The notes: a model not told the origin generated them from the letters alone. A stretch of 64,000 nt of DNA from Penelope pileata (GCA_013396635.1 WBMW01001308.1:1068390-1132389), one strand, 5' to 3'. Counted from the stretch's first letter, positions 13,901 through 27,400 are shown. A program made the numbers and translations.

Positions 13901-14772
13901 TATGCTCTGTGGAGAGGTGTACTGCATCTTTTTTGTTTTCTTTTAGCCTTTTATATAACCTTATCCCTTTCTTCTAGCAATGAGAATTGTGGTGATTTTA
14001 GTGGTTGCTCTGAGAATATGTACGAGGATTGCTCAGCGTGTGTCCAGCTGATGAACATGTTTATGCCTGTTATATGTTCTGCTAATTTTTACAGCATGTC
14101 AGAAGGAGGGAGAGAATTAAATGCCAAGGATGGAAATTTTCCACTGTGTTCCATAAATATATTGATTATGAGGACTCTGTTCTTGTGCAACTTTGGATTA
14201 GCACCACAGAAATGTCTTCTCTAATGACCCTTGGAATGGAGTCTTCATGTTTTGTACTGGCTGAAACAGGAGTAATCTGTTGGTATGGTGATTCCTCTAG
14301 TCTGTATGGAATTAAGTCAAACTCACCCATTTACATCCAGGCTGGTAAACAGTATGCTTAGAAAACTCACTGGCTCTGAAATTGAGAATAATAGAACTCT
14401 GCCTATTCCAGTCTAATCTCTTTTTTTTTTTTCCTCTGTATTCACTGCTTCTGTCCTGCTTTTGACTGGTAGGATAAGAGAAGCCAACAACTTTATTTTT
14501 ATGTGGCATTTATTGTATGCTGATAATAAGTCAGAGTTCTGTTGAGTTCTGTTGTTTTTTTCTAATCTTATACAAACAGAAACTCTGACTGAAACAACTG
14601 GAATATTATCTTACTATGAGCATAAAGCTTGGATTGAGATTTTTGTTATTTTGTGGTTTTGCTAAAATGGAATGAAATGGGACTGATTTGCCTGATGTTA
14701 AAGCTGTGTGAGGTAAAGTAATTTAGAAAAATAACCTTAGGGAAATACAAGAGGTATATAGCTCTGACTTAC
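10919..14772. other. Unique AT-rich non-coding DNA
   Basis: No gene or repeat family was recognised. Open runs at 11701-12012 (-), 13235-13477 (-) and 13847-14224 (+) have low-complexity translations without domains. The DNA contains several T or A homopolymers. Confidence 0.55.
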
Positions 14773-14831
14773 CTGGCTGCTGAGAAAAGGCGAATGAATT
14801 GGTACCAAGGCACTTTATTTTAAAATGGTTC
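14773..14831 (-). other. Exon-like interval, minus strand (59 nt)
   Basis: Read on the minus strand, a tract ending ttggttttccag (acceptor AG at 14832-14833), with a branch-point-like ctaac about 15 bases upstream, is followed by 59 bases and then CAG|gtaagt (donor GT at 14771-14772). One of three frames is open throughout. The peptide is not recognised. The splice signals are good by eye, but such pairs arise by chance in 64 kb, so this is only a candidate exon. Confidence 0.18.
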
Positions 14832-15321
14832 CTGGAAAACCAATGTTAGATTATTTATATCCAAATAAAAAATCAGTTATAGCAGATGAAGAATATTAAC
14901 ATGTAATAATAGGGTAGTACAATTAGCTGTATATTTGCTGTGTTTGTAAGTGGACTGTAGCCATTTATAAACCAAATCTGTGGGGTGTTTTTTTTTTTTT
15001 TTTGGTCATCCCCCACCCAATAAATACCGAGTCCAGAATCCAACTGATGCAGCAGAACAAACAAGTTGTTCAGTGTCTACTTGTGTGCATTTCTACAGGG
15101 CTAGAAGCAATCCAGCTGTTCTTAACTAATTTCCAGAACTCAGTGACAGCTCTTGAAATGCGACTTACCAGCCCAGTCTCATTCCTATGGATCATCATTA
15201 CAGTCGCTCTTAACTCTTCTTTTGATGGAAGTGAGAACAGAAAGTGCAGCTCAATGATTAAGTCCTTGTAAAAATAGCTAAGAGGAGTGTATTTATAAGA
15301 GGTAGCTTTTTTTAAAGTACG
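14832..15321. other. Unique non-coding DNA flanking the mariner remnant
   Basis: AT-rich sequence with a T run at about 14988-15003. No gene was recognised. It forms the left flank of the mariner insertion. Confidence 0.5.
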
Positions 15322-15323
15322 TA

Positions 15324-15347
15324 GGGCACTCTGAAAGTAATGTCACC
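15324..15347 (+). repeat. Mariner terminal inverted repeat, left
   Basis: This is the left terminus. Its core ctctgaaagtaatg matches the reverse complement of the right terminus exactly over those 14 bases, and the outer bases match imperfectly. It abuts a TA target dinucleotide. Confidence 0.85.
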
Positions 15348-15803
15348 TTTTTATTTCCATGGAAACAACAACAGATACAAAGAACACTAACACTATTTGA
15401 TAGAGCAAATTCTCAGCTGCAAAACACTCTTTTTCAACACAGTCGCCACCATTAGCTGTGTATTTTTGCTGGTGATGAACAAGAGCCTGCACACTGAGGT
15501 CATAAAAACCTACATGGCCATCCAGGCACCGCCACCGCCTCTCTGTGCTGACATGCACTGTTTGGTCTCCATAAACGTTCAGCCATGTCAGTGAATGTCA
15601 ATGGATGCCATTTTTTCCGCATGAAGAAATTCCACACCTTTGCTCCATCCACACTGCCATGACACTGTTGTGTCAGACTGTCCCTCTGCTGCCATCTGTT
15701 GCACAGCAACGCAATGTAACAGAATATTGGTGAGAAGGTTCAACCTCTGCTGCCATACCACCAACATCCACCTCTGACATTGTGGGCCAACATTGTAACA
15801 TAG

Positions 15804-15828
15804 GAAGCATTACTTTCAGAGCAGCCCT
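15804..15828 (-). repeat. Mariner terminal inverted repeat, right
   Basis: This is the right terminus, at the transposase N-terminal side of the minus-oriented element. It contains cattactttcagag, the inverse of the left core, followed by cagccct and the TA. Confidence 0.85.
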
Positions 15829-15830
15829 TA

Positions 15831-18800
15831 TAGAATCTTGTTGGGAGTCCAGCAAAAAAGCTACAATAATTTGCATGTTTTGCCAGTAGAATATGCATGC
15901 AGCTGCTATGCAGTATTTCTAAAAGTGTTTTCATCTTGTGTCTAATTAAACTTGAAATGTTGGTTTAATTGCAAGCCTGTGCTACAAGGAAAGTATATAA
16001 CAACCTTGCTATATATCGTTCAATGGGCAATTTAGAAAACTGCAAGTTGAGCGTTAAGCATATTGCTGCAAACATAGCAGTAGGTAGAGCATTCCCATAA
16101 CACGGCAGAAGAGTACATCTGAGGACATGGTGAAAATGGAAAGCAGGCTGCCATCTCTAGTCTTCAGAAGTTCTATATCTGCTATTAGTGTTCTGCTCCA
16201 GTACTCCCAAGGGCCTTTGAAATTTCCCTCTCTCCTACAGGAGTTAAAGATTTTCTCTGCTATATCCCGTTTCATTGAGAAAACTACCACATGACAAATA
16301 AAATAGATTTCACTTTTGTGTGCTCGTACACAAATTGATCAACAAAGGAAAGCAGGTTCCGTGTCTTCCATATGCAATTTCACATAACTTTGATATTACA
16401 CTTGCTACTTTAGCTCTCAATTAAGCTGTTAAGGCAGCTGTTTTGCTGCCTGCACTCCGTAGCATCTATGGCTTTATCAGTTTTCAAGTAGCAGTGGATC
16501 TCTCTCAGTCAGCAGTAGTAATTTTTTCCTAACGAAGAAGTCATAACATTTAGCTTTTTATACTTACGTGGAAAACAGAGTTTGTTTCTCTGAACCATAA
16601 TCTCATGCAGGCTTTCCCTGGAGAAACTGGGCACTAACTCATTCTTATTGGTGGCAGTAGATGAATAATCTTAGTTCTGTTCAGCATAAACAAATTCAGT
16701 ATGCATACGTGCTAGTCCTTCAGCGATGTAAAGTCTTCCTGGATTTGTGTGGGAGTTTTGGAAGTGCAAGTGACTCTATCATATAATGGATGATAGACTT
16801 ATTTCTAGCAGTAATAATTAATGGCTGTTAAAAGTGATTTTACGTGACTTTAACCTGATGAATACAATTAACAAAAGAGCAAACAAAATCGATGTGCAAT
16901 GCTAGGTCATAAGGTGATGGTATTTGGTTTGGTTCCTTTTGTGAAAAGGAATCATCCTTCTTAGAAACATTGTTATTTGTGCTTATTGACAATACTGCCA
17001 ATAAGATCTGAATAGTTTTTGAAAATACACACATTTGCTGAATCCTTTAAGGCAGTAAACTTGATAGGAACCTTACCATTTGAAACATGTGTCAATGACA
17101 AATGACTGATATGTCTGTCTGCCAAATTTTTTTGGCTTCATTTGACTTCCTAAATGGTGTTTTTGCAGGAGGAAGGAGATGATTTATGGAATGAGGAAAA
17201 TGAGGAGCTAGAAAAAAAAATCACAAAATTTCCTTCCCTTGTGTTATTCCAGTATTGAAAAATTCTGAGACATCCTAGAGCTGTTAGAAACCATTGCAGA
17301 GAAAGCTTTTTGCCCTGCAAACAGCTTCGTGAAAAGTAAGCGTGAAAAGACATTGCCATTTTAACAACATCTTTTGAACATTAAGGCTCTCTTCTTGTTC
17401 ATTAAAGCCTCAGAAACACTTTCCCTTATAGTCTGGGAATTCTCCTCCTTTGAGGTAAGGATGAATGTGTGCATATTTGATCTGTTTCACGTTTAAGGAG
17501 ATTAACATATATTCAGGATAATGAAAACAGTTTCAAATGCGCAGTGTATCTTTGTTGTGATGAAAGGGTGATATTAGTTTCCTGCTGAGGTCTGCAAAAC
17601 AAGAGTTCTCAGATTTAACAGAGCTCAGAGACATGCTTCTGGACTAATATTGCGTATTAAAAATTTTCTTCCTTGCCTGTTGGGACTTTTTTTTTTTTTA
17701 ATAGTTAAACATAGCTCCTATATACTTTTCATTGCTACACAGCAATTTAAAATATGGCTGCATGATAAACCGGTAGAAGACTAAGTTATATAAATCCCAG
17801 AGCTGTAGGGTAAGGCCATATGCTCTTCTGATTTTTCTTATTTTTTTTCCCCACTTTTTTAAGAGCTTAGCAAACTTCTGTGTTTCAGCCTGTAATCAAG
17901 CACTGATAGATCTTCTGAGGTTATTTCCGTTTGTTTGTTTCTCCTACTGCACAACTACCTAGAGTTTTATAGTTAGACCTCTGAATATAACTTAAATTGC
18001 AGGCATGCTGCTTTTCTTAAGTCTGGCTTCAGAAGCCTAGCCTCAGGTCCTCGTATATTCAGACTGGAAGCGATGGAACAGGGAGAAATTCTTTATACAT
18101 TCTTTTAAAAATTCTTTAATGTATTTATGTAAAGTATCTGTCTCACTGAATTGTTTGTTGTTTTTTTTATTTATTTTTAGATGTAGTAGAAGACTTGTGA
18201 ATATGGATATATATTTATATTAGTTGTATCAATATCTAGTAATGAACATTTTCTTGGGTTGCATGTGAGTTTCATTCCTGCACAAGAGTTCATAGTTGAA
18301 TATTTTCATAGAGATGGGGAAATCACTGATGGCAGCACTGCAAATATATGGGCCTTTTGTGTCGAACGTATGAAATGTTTTCCCAGTTACTAGTTTCATC
18401 AAAAACAATTGAATTAAAATAATTACGGAGTGTCTCGTTAAAAAAAAAGTCTCATAAAAGTATGGGATGGTTATCCTTAGGGCACTTGGAAAGCTACCCT
18501 AGGAGGCACATAAGTCCTGGGGGCATTTCAGCATGCTGTGCAGCAGACAGCAGTGGCTGAGCCTTTGCCATCAGCAATGAAAGGAGAAGATTTCTGGCAG
18601 CCTGCAACACCTGCCATGGTGCCAGGCCCGGCTTGGTTGTACCTATGGTTACTGTATAGCTGTAGTTTGTCAGCTGCTACACCACCTTTTTTAATTCACA
18701 AATTAAGATGTTTCATTCAGTTAGGAACATATCACAGCCTTACACACGGTTAACACTTAAAATTTATATAATACCCCAGGTTCTGTGCACGTGTGTGCAT

Positions 18801-21800
18801 GTTGTGTTTTCCACAGTAGGGGTTACAGCTAATGGGCAGTACGTTTATAGGCTGTAAAAAGAAAAAACAAAAGACTTCACAAGCATGGAGATTCTCGTCG
18901 AAGGCACTTTAGTCTAATAATTATGTGTCATTGCTCTTAGAAATCTTTGTCAATGAATTGCTTTTCTGCCTTTAGCCTTACTAAAGAATGCCAATAATTG
19001 GAAGAAATGTTGCTTAAAACATTTCTTAAGTATTTATGAAAAAGTCCTAGTTATGACATAGCTGAATCCCTTTTCTGAGCTGTGGTAAGTGGTATATTTG
19101 GAAATACTGTCCTTACATGATAAGAACCTCTGTTTTCAGTAAAACCTCAGGAGAATTTGCTTTCTTGTCACGTCTTTCCACCCAGAACATCTTTTATTTC
19201 ATTAATTTTTAGAACTAAGTGGAATATATTCTTCTTCCTTTTTTCTTAATGAAGTCTTCTCTAACTGTGAATAGAAGGATTTCATCCAAATGTTGTGGCA
19301 AACCAAAATATTTGCATTTTTTTAAGGACAGCAGATGTCATCTTTAAGAAACAGCCTTTTATCAAACTGTGCTTTTTACAGAACATTTTCAGTCAGTCTA
19401 CCTGTCCAACACCAAGCGAGCTACAGTTTGAATTTGAAGGGAAGAAAACATCCTCAGACTTTGAAGCAGCTTATTATGTTCTCTCTATATTTTCTGAAGA
19501 CTGAATACACTTGACAACTGTTTATGATTATCAACTTAATCTAAAATGAGCCTTTCTAAGAAAATATTACCAAGGTAAATGCACTTACAAAGGTAACTAA
19601 GGGAAAACTCTACTTTGGCTATGTTTCTTCAGGGGAACATCTCATAGACAGAAATTATGTTCTCAAGAGTGAGGAAAAATCATTATGAGAGGAATTTCAT
19701 TATTGCTGAAAAGAATATAATGGGATTATATATGATGGAGAAAGATGGTATCACTCATTTGAAGCCTCTCTTAATGCACCGGTGACTTTACCATTTCAGC
19801 AAAATGCCAAAAAAGATGCATGTTATGAACCCTGGTGTCTTTATTACTGCAGGATATTATCCTGGCATGTTCTTATATTGAGTAAGTGCCATTGAGCAGA
19901 GATGGTGTTTCTGAGTAGAATTCTTTTCTCTTTTGTTTTAACATCTTCTTGCTATTTTGTTCATTCCTCTTAAACTACCTCTTACTTTAAATTTACTATT
20001 CCTATTTCACATCTTTTGTTTTTCTGTGCCTTTTCTAGTTTTGTTACCATTACTTAACTGATGTTCATTGCCATTTAAACAGCTCGGGGAGAAATTTAAG
20101 ACTTGCATCTGGTTATCAGATTGTCTTAGATGTGAGAATTCAGTACCATTCTGTCCTGGTTTTATACTCTTAGGCAGTTTGCTTTGCTTTTATGGCTAAA
20201 AATAAAATGATTTGTGATCATAAATCAGACATGCATCATTTTCCTAGAAGGGCTACATGCCGCATTGTATGAGTCAAAGAAGTTTGAGAATATTAATAAC
20301 TGTCATTCAACATAAAATTTTTCATTTTACCATTAATCTTAAGGCAAAATAATTTTTTCCAGTTTAAAAAACACTACTGTTCATCACTCCATTCTAGAGT
20401 GCCTTACAGTATTCATAAAACAGGAAAAACTGAGGCAAAAGGAGAAACAAAGCTAAAATTTGCTTTCTGAGCCCCATTTAGGTGTCTGGTCCCACAGCCC
20501 ACCCCCACCAATTATAATTCCCTTTCCGATTGTTGCTATTTATTTAATAGTTTCTGTGTTAAGATAATCATCTTCTCTTGAGCTCACACCACAAACATGG
20601 TTGCCTTCTATTATTATGTCCTTTTTGTCAGCAGAGAATACTTATCAGTTTGGGGTGTATTGAGGTTTTTTTGATTGTTTTCTTAGCCCAACAAAAGAAG
20701 GAAAACTGGTGGTACATTAGACATACCATACTTGCAATGTCCAAGCAGTGTTCTCATAGAAGTCTTTCACTTCAGTTCAAAGTTAATAGGGCTGTCTTTG
20801 TGATTGTCTTCCTTCATAAGAAAAGTGAAGAGGATAGTTGCACTGTGGGGACATGATTAGACATGATTAGTAGAAGTGATTAGAGTCCCAAGTTCCATTT
20901 AATGAGAGGGAATGGCAAGTTCTCCATCCCCCTTGAATCAAGGTGCATTGTGCTGTCTGATATCCACATCCTGGTCTCCTCCAGGCAAAATTAGCGTGCC
21001 TCTTCTGTCCTGTATGCTGCAAAAGGATATTTCTAGGATCGTTATGATTTATTTCTCTTTTGTTTCTAGTTGTTAAGAAAGCAATATTTCTCAAAATTTT
21101 GATTCCCAAAGATGAATTTTTGGTTATATGCTCAAGTAAATGATCTTAAATGCAGTTCTAAAATGTTTCATTTCATAAGTAATATTCAGCTCCTGTATGA
21201 ATGCTGATTTGAAAAACAAACACAAAAAACAAATTACGAAGATGATTTCCTGGTATAAACCGATGTCACTCCAAAGGCATATGATTCAGAATGTTTCTTC
21301 ATGGAGTCTACATGGGGTGACCTTACTAGCTAGAGGCTAGACAATTACATGAACCACTTTACACTTTTGTAAAAAGCAGTTTTAAAAGACTCTCCAATTG
21401 AGTTTGAAGAATGTTTATGGCCACCCCTTTGAAAAGGTCATTGATTGTACAAGGATAAAAGTTGTAGGCAATCAAGTTATGTAATTTATTTCTGTCTACA
21501 GAAGAAAAAGGATGTGTTTCTAAAGAATTTGTTGAATTTTACTCCTTTTGGTTTTTATTTAATATACTTTTAAATGAATCATTTCCTTTTGGGGAAAAAA
21601 AAAACACCATGCACACACACACACTCCCCCCCACCCACAAATCAGACTACTCAGCACACAAATATTTACCAAAAATACAAGCAGTTTCAGAGTGTCTGCA
21701 TATGAAGGACGTGGCACTGTTTAGACATTAAATAGATGATAAGGTGATTTTATTTTGTTGTGTTTTGATGAAGAACTTATAATTCACAGGAGACATACAG

Positions 21801-24059
21801 ATGATTAAGATGATGTCCTCTGCAACCTCAGATTTTTGGCGAATGATTTGTGCATAGAAGATGAGATATTAAAAAGAAAAGAAAAAAAAGGTGAATAATT
21901 TGCCTAGTGGTTTTCAGTTGCTGAGACTTTTCTTCCCAATTGTTTTGGCAACTGAGACACTGCCATGCTGTGACCCACACAGCTGTTTGTTTGAGGGCTC
22001 TTGCCCATGCTGTGATTTCAGAGATGATAAATGTGATGCAATTAGCACTGATTCATGCTTGTAAGTGCTACTTGAAGGTTCAGTCAAGGAACTGTGCTTT
22101 TGTATGATTTTGTGTAAGTGGTGCTTCAGCATATTTAATAAGGTCAGTTATAATACATGTTTGAAAACTGAATAAATGGAATCAGGAAAATATTTCTGAT
22201 TGCCTGAATAATAGTTGTTGCATGTGCTTAAAATGCAGTAAATTATAATGCGATATTAATGTAAAAATATCTCTAGCACTCAATTTATAAACTTAAAATT
22301 TCATATCCTTTTGACTAAGTGCTCTGACTAAGCAGGCATTTATAGCAAGCAAGGGGGGACTATCCAATATCTAAGGAAAAGGTGTTTACAGATGTCATGG
22401 AACCAAATCCTATGTTGTTTGCAGTTACACATATGTTCCAGGCAAGCATAGTATATCAGTGCAGGAGGAAACTCAGAAAGCTCAACACAAACCCAAGAAT
22501 TATGTAAAGCTACATTTAGAATTGTGTATGAGGTCAAAATGCAGTGGAAAAAATTTTGGCCGACTAAAAGCTGTCGTTCAGAAGAGCCAATGATGCTACC
22601 TGAGCTCTAGGTCAAGTATCAAGGCCAAGGTAATGGCATCATGCTTGTTTAGAGTAGCTAAATCATGGAATGGTTCTGCAGCATTTCGGGAATCCTTTAT
22701 TTTAGGGTCTCAGATCTGTTAAATGTCAGCTGGGAGCAGAACCATGGGTAACTGGGACCAGAATACCTATGGGAAAAGTGAGTGGAAATGTCATCTACTA
22801 GAAAAAAACAACTGCTCTACTGATGTATAACTCAATGTAGTAGATCTGCGTACCTGAAAATAAGACTTGCTAAAGGAACTCATGGGAACACAATAAGGTC
22901 TGTGACAGTTTAAAAACAAAAGCAAAAAAACCCGCATCAAAAACAAGAAACAGAACAATGACAACAGTCAGATATTTAAGCAGACAGCAATAACAGTCAC
23001 TGTACGTGTCCTGAAAAGCCTTCATTTTTGTATATAATTGAAATAACATCTAGTGGTTCTTGTCTGGTTTGTGCCAGTTGAAATCATGGAACTCGCCAGT
23101 GAGAGTTCTACGTGCTGTTTTTTTCCTGTGTGTATCAGTGAAAGACCTTCTGTGATTTTGCCTGTAATAATTTAAATATGGGGATATCTTATTGAAGATA
23201 AGATTACATATTTTGCTTTATTCTGATCCAGATGCTTCAGGCTTGTTGGATGGCCACCCAAATAACACATGGTGACTGCGCATCTCAGTTACTCTTCAGT
23301 GCAGTTTGTTTTTAGGTTATGGGAGACTAAGGCTGGCAAGACCTCCATTAGTTAGCCCTTCCTTTTGCTCCAATACCTATGATTTTCCTGACAACTATTT
23401 ATTAAGTCCATTTTCACAGTGAATATTGTACCAAAGTTGCTTCACAACTTGCATGTATGATGTGCTCTTCTTGACTTAAATAAGATTTTTCTGATCAGAA
23501 ACTTTCTGCTGGAATTTAAGCCTATTGTTTCTTTCATATTTTCATGATTATAACGAATTATACATTAACACTCTGCATTAATATTTTGGGGAGTGTTTCT
23601 TACGTTGCCTGCAAGTGTTCTGGGTTACTTGAGAAGGCACAGTATCCATTTTTCTCCATTTCCCAAGTCAGCATGACTTTTCTTCACTGCTGTTCATTTA
23701 TTTACCATTTCCAAGATCCTGTTACATTCCTTAGCTTTCACTCCTGGAACAATTCCAAAGACCCACTGAAGAATTCAGTGTCCGTGAACCAATTAATACA
23801 CTTTCTGGTTCACTTAAATTTCCTTCCACTTGCTACTGCTTAATTGCCTGTTAATTGTATTGCTCATGTCCTTTTGATATGCAAGTTAAAGATGTTTATA
23901 TACATAAAAGCCATTTCTGTATGTTTTGATGCATGTTAGAATGGGGAAAAAAAACACAAAAAAATAGGTTGTTAAGACTTGAGAGATCAATGTGTTATGT
24001 GAAAAGAATGCAGGGATGAAGATGACAAATGTGATTTCATAGGTGGAGGAGAACTTAAG
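15831..24059. other. Unique AT-rich non-coding DNA
   Basis: No gene, LINE or LTR was recognised. A short (CA)n run lies at 21612-21624. A 10-bp direct repeat (acatgattag) lies at about 20850-20870. Open runs (for example 20578-20856 +, 23544-23843 +) have no recognisable domains. Several acceptor-like T tracts ending in AG occur, but without convincing partner donors. Confidence 0.55.
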
Positions 24060-24310
24060 GAACTCTAGAGAGCAATTGGGTTTGTGCTTAGCCTCTTAAG
24101 AGGGAAAAATTGCGCTGGCTGCAATTGAAGTTCCCCTGGGTTTCTCATTCAATTCCAGCCTTGCATACTGTGGTCCAATAAGCAGATCGGGAAGAACTAA
24201 TTAATAATAAAAAGAATCAGGTTAAAGAGACAATCTGTAGCTGCTATCCCAGCTGCAGTTACATCCTCTCCTTACATCACAGACTGTTTCCAAGCAAAAT
24301 CATTCACTAA
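24060..24310. promoter_or_regulatory. Candidate conserved non-coding (enhancer-like) stretch
   Basis: This is an even-complexity stretch free of homopolymers. It combines a homeodomain-type core (taattaata), E-box CAGCTG motifs and short AT-rich sites within about 250 bp. That texture resembles vertebrate developmental enhancers, but the call is inference. No conservation or chromatin data are available, and similar motif clusters occur by chance. Confidence 0.15.
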
Positions 24311-24365
24311 TGCTATTGGAGGGGTAAAAGAAAAAAAAAAGAAAGCTTTTCTTTTTCATCATTAC

Positions 24366-24407
24366 CTGCTGACAGGATTGACCTTTGGCTGTGCTGAAGT
24401 AGGAGGG
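24366..24407 (-). other. Exon-like interval, minus strand (42 nt)
   Basis: On the minus strand an acceptor tract ending tttttctttgcag (AG at 24408-24409) is followed by 42 bases and then CAG|gtaatg (GT at 24364-24365). All three frames are open and the length is a multiple of three. The interval is very short and the donor only moderate. About 75 bp away an unrelated acceptor-like tract (ttccttcaccgcag) ends on the plus strand at 24481. The peptide is unrecognised. Confidence 0.15.
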
Positions 24408-24409
24408 CT

Positions 24410-27400
24410 GCAAAGAAAAATGCAGACTTGAAAATAAACTTGCTTTCAGTTTTATTTTGGATTTTTTTTCCTTCACCGCAGGCTGTAGCTGCCACCAGAT
24501 CTCTCAGAGTCACTCAGGTGTCTCTCAGGCTCTTCATACTTAACATATGTTTCAGATGCTGTCAGCGATTCTCCAGCTGCTCGATTCCCTTACTAAACAC
24601 CTCTTCTGCCCTCTGTTAGCAGAGCTTTATCTTCCCTTTGTGTTCTGTATTGAGTGAGGAGACCAGTTAATAGTTGGCTGATTGTATTTATCCAGTTACA
24701 AGTGACCCGTTTTCTGCCCTTTGCAGAGTTCAAAATATCCATTGACTTAAAAGAAGAAAAAAAAAAAAAAAGCCCACAAACGTCTCTTCTGGGAATTGTA
24801 TGCATATGTCTGAAGGCAAAAATATAACTTTGTATAAATATCTTCTATGAACCTTTGCTTGCTTAGATTGCTGTATTTTCCCGAGCCATGATATGATGGC
24901 AAAGCAAAAAGTTTATTTGTAAACAGAAACAAGTACATGAGAATGGAAACCTTTAAGTTGGAATGAGTTTAAAGTCAGGCTTCTATATGCTGCAGTGCAT
25001 GTTTAGTACATCAGTTCCCACTGGTGTGCACAGCATACTTCATTCGGGTAGACAGCTTAAATTTTATTAGCTGTGGCAGTTCTTTATTTCACTGCTGATT
25101 AGATGACCTATGAGCAGTGCAGCTTGTCACCCTTGCATTGGAGAAGCATTTGCGCTGCCTGAGGAGTTGGATTGGATTGTTGGGACGTATGAACGTCTGC
25201 TTCCAAATGCTTGACAGAGATTAATAAAGTGCACAGTTTCTTAAAGAGAATCAATGACAAAATGGCAGATGCTGTTTTCTTTCGTATTTTTTTTCTTTTT
25301 TTTTTTTAGGGGAGGTGGAAGCAGCTCAGGGTGAAGTTGTATTCTGAAACTCTTTATAAAGAATTTTAAACCGCTAACAAGGAATTGTAAAGATAGGTTG
25401 CACCTTGAGCTACCCTGGGTGGTGGGTTACTGCTTAGACTGAGGCTTGGAGACTCAGGCTCTGTCCTACCCTTGGTGACATAATGCACAATTCCCACGAG
25501 CGCTGAAAGCTTTGTGAACATGAAGACAAAAAGGGTTCACAAGTATAATACTTTAGTTCTACTTGTAAAACATTTTAAGTACCTGTGGATGCCATTCTAT
25601 TTGAGTTTTGTTTTTCTCTGTTGATGCAGTCCCTAAAAATTGTGAGTTTTGGGGAACTACTTTGTGGCGGCTCTAGGGAAGAATTAATGTAGGAAAGCTT
25701 CCCTGGGATGTCCAACACCCAGACCATACACATTTTTGTCCTAGCAAGGAGTCTCCATTTGCTGTACGTTAGCTACTAGCCACAGATGAGTACTTAGGAA
25801 ATAACTGATCACTAATCTAGATTTTTAAAATACTGTTGAGAATTCTCTTTATTGGTAAGAAAGGTTGCTTTCTTCTGCAATTAATGTTTGTTGAAGTAAT
25901 ACCTGCAATTTTAATTAAATGTATTACTATCACTGATTTTGCATTTACATTGTTTGATTTCACTTATTTCCATTAAATTTTCAATACTGATTTGGTTGCA
26001 GTTATGCTCTTGGGGAGATCTGTTTTTGCGGAAATGTGTCCCCGAATTGAAAACTGTATAAGGAGAGGACAAGAGGTCCATCATCCTCAACAAAATTTTC
26101 TTCTCCCTGCCTGCCATTGTGAGAACCCTACTTTCTTTGCTTTTCGATTTCTGTTCCAGCTGTTTTAAGCTTATAGACCCACAAGACTGTCATACTATTC
26201 AGTGCTTTTAAAAGATTTAAAAAAAAAAGAACCTCAACCACGGAAAAAATAGAAGCTATTGATATGTCAAAAAGTGTTAATGTAATCCACCTACATGCAC
26301 TGAATTTGGTCTGTTTAATTTTTCTCCCTTTTCTCCTACTCCCTCATCATTTTTGAAGAGCTACTGGGAGCGTGGCCTCATGTACACTCCTTTGCAACTC
26401 CAGTTTTGTTGACTGAGCCAAAAGGATATGGAAAGTGCCTCTTTCTGGAATGGACCTAGTGTGCCATTTTTTTGCAGTTATATCCTTCCCTAATAAAAAA
26501 AAAAACTTCCATTTTTTAACACAAATTCCCCAATGACTATTTCTTACATATAACTTATGCTGAAGACTCCCTAGTGAGTAAGTTTGAGTAACCTTCCTTT
26601 GAGACCAACTTGGCTTGTGAGAGAAGTTTCTTTTTTCAGACTTCAGTTCCAGAAATGATACCTATGGCCTTTGTGATTATATAATTCTTTCTAGGGTATC
26701 ACTGAGTGCCTATTAAACTGGAGTTCAAGGTAGCTAGGCATGTTTTAAGTGTTTAATCTACCCTAGAAAAGTTTCATGAAAAAGATCTCCAAAAGCATAT
26801 CGCATTCTGATTGTTGGGCATTTATAGAAAGCAGATATAAAGAAACCCTTTTCATCACTTAGAGATAAATTTAGCTGCAACGTCAAAATATACTGCATGG
26901 GGAAAATGTCAAAATGCATGTTGAGAAGTTGAAAGACTATTAGGGGAAAAACAGGCATTCTAATCTAAAGAGCACTGTTCAGGGAAAAGACTGTTTTGTG
27001 AGTTTCACCCATTAGGTTATACATTGTATTTCATTTTTTTTGTTCTGTACAGCATGTATGAGTGTATAAAATTAAACGTATTACATATTTTAACTGTTGG
27101 CTAATATAAAAAAAATTGGAAAAGGATTGTTTTTAGTCAAGTTTGACATAAATTTGGAGCTTGCTATCAGTTCAAATATCTACTATAAAGGAAGATTGTG
27201 GAAGGAAGAAAAACATGAAGTGCTGAAAAGAGTGGAGTCAGCTTTGGACCTTCACAGATGAAAGCAGCTTGGAAAGTTCTGAAATGCGGGCACAAGGTTT
27301 TCAAGTTCTGAACGAGTTTTGCTTTCCAGAGGAGCGTTATGTCTCTTCTCTCATGACTTATAGTGGTTTCTCCACATCCTTTCTGAAGCTCTTGGAGGCC

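Larger units (their letters stand above)
15322..15830 (-). mobile_element. Internally deleted mariner transposon (Galluhop-like)
   Basis: The element is bounded by TA dinucleotides (15322-15323 and 15829-15830), the mariner target-site signature. It has imperfect inverted termini: gggcactctgaaagtaatg on the left and, reverse-complemented from the right, agggctgctctgaaagtaatg. Its orientation is minus. From the right end inward, the minus strand carries a decayed start of a mariner transposase (a FLHAEK-like run soon followed by a stop, about 15540-15650). It then passes directly into a C-terminal remnant (LSVQALVHHQQK, NGGDCVEK; about 15380-15510). The central part that would hold the DD34D catalytic aspartates is absent. 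The copy is 509 bp against roughly 1.2-1.3 kb for a full element, so it is a non-autonomous, MITE-like deletion derivative. Assignment to Galluhop rests on my memory of the chicken family. Confidence 0.88.
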
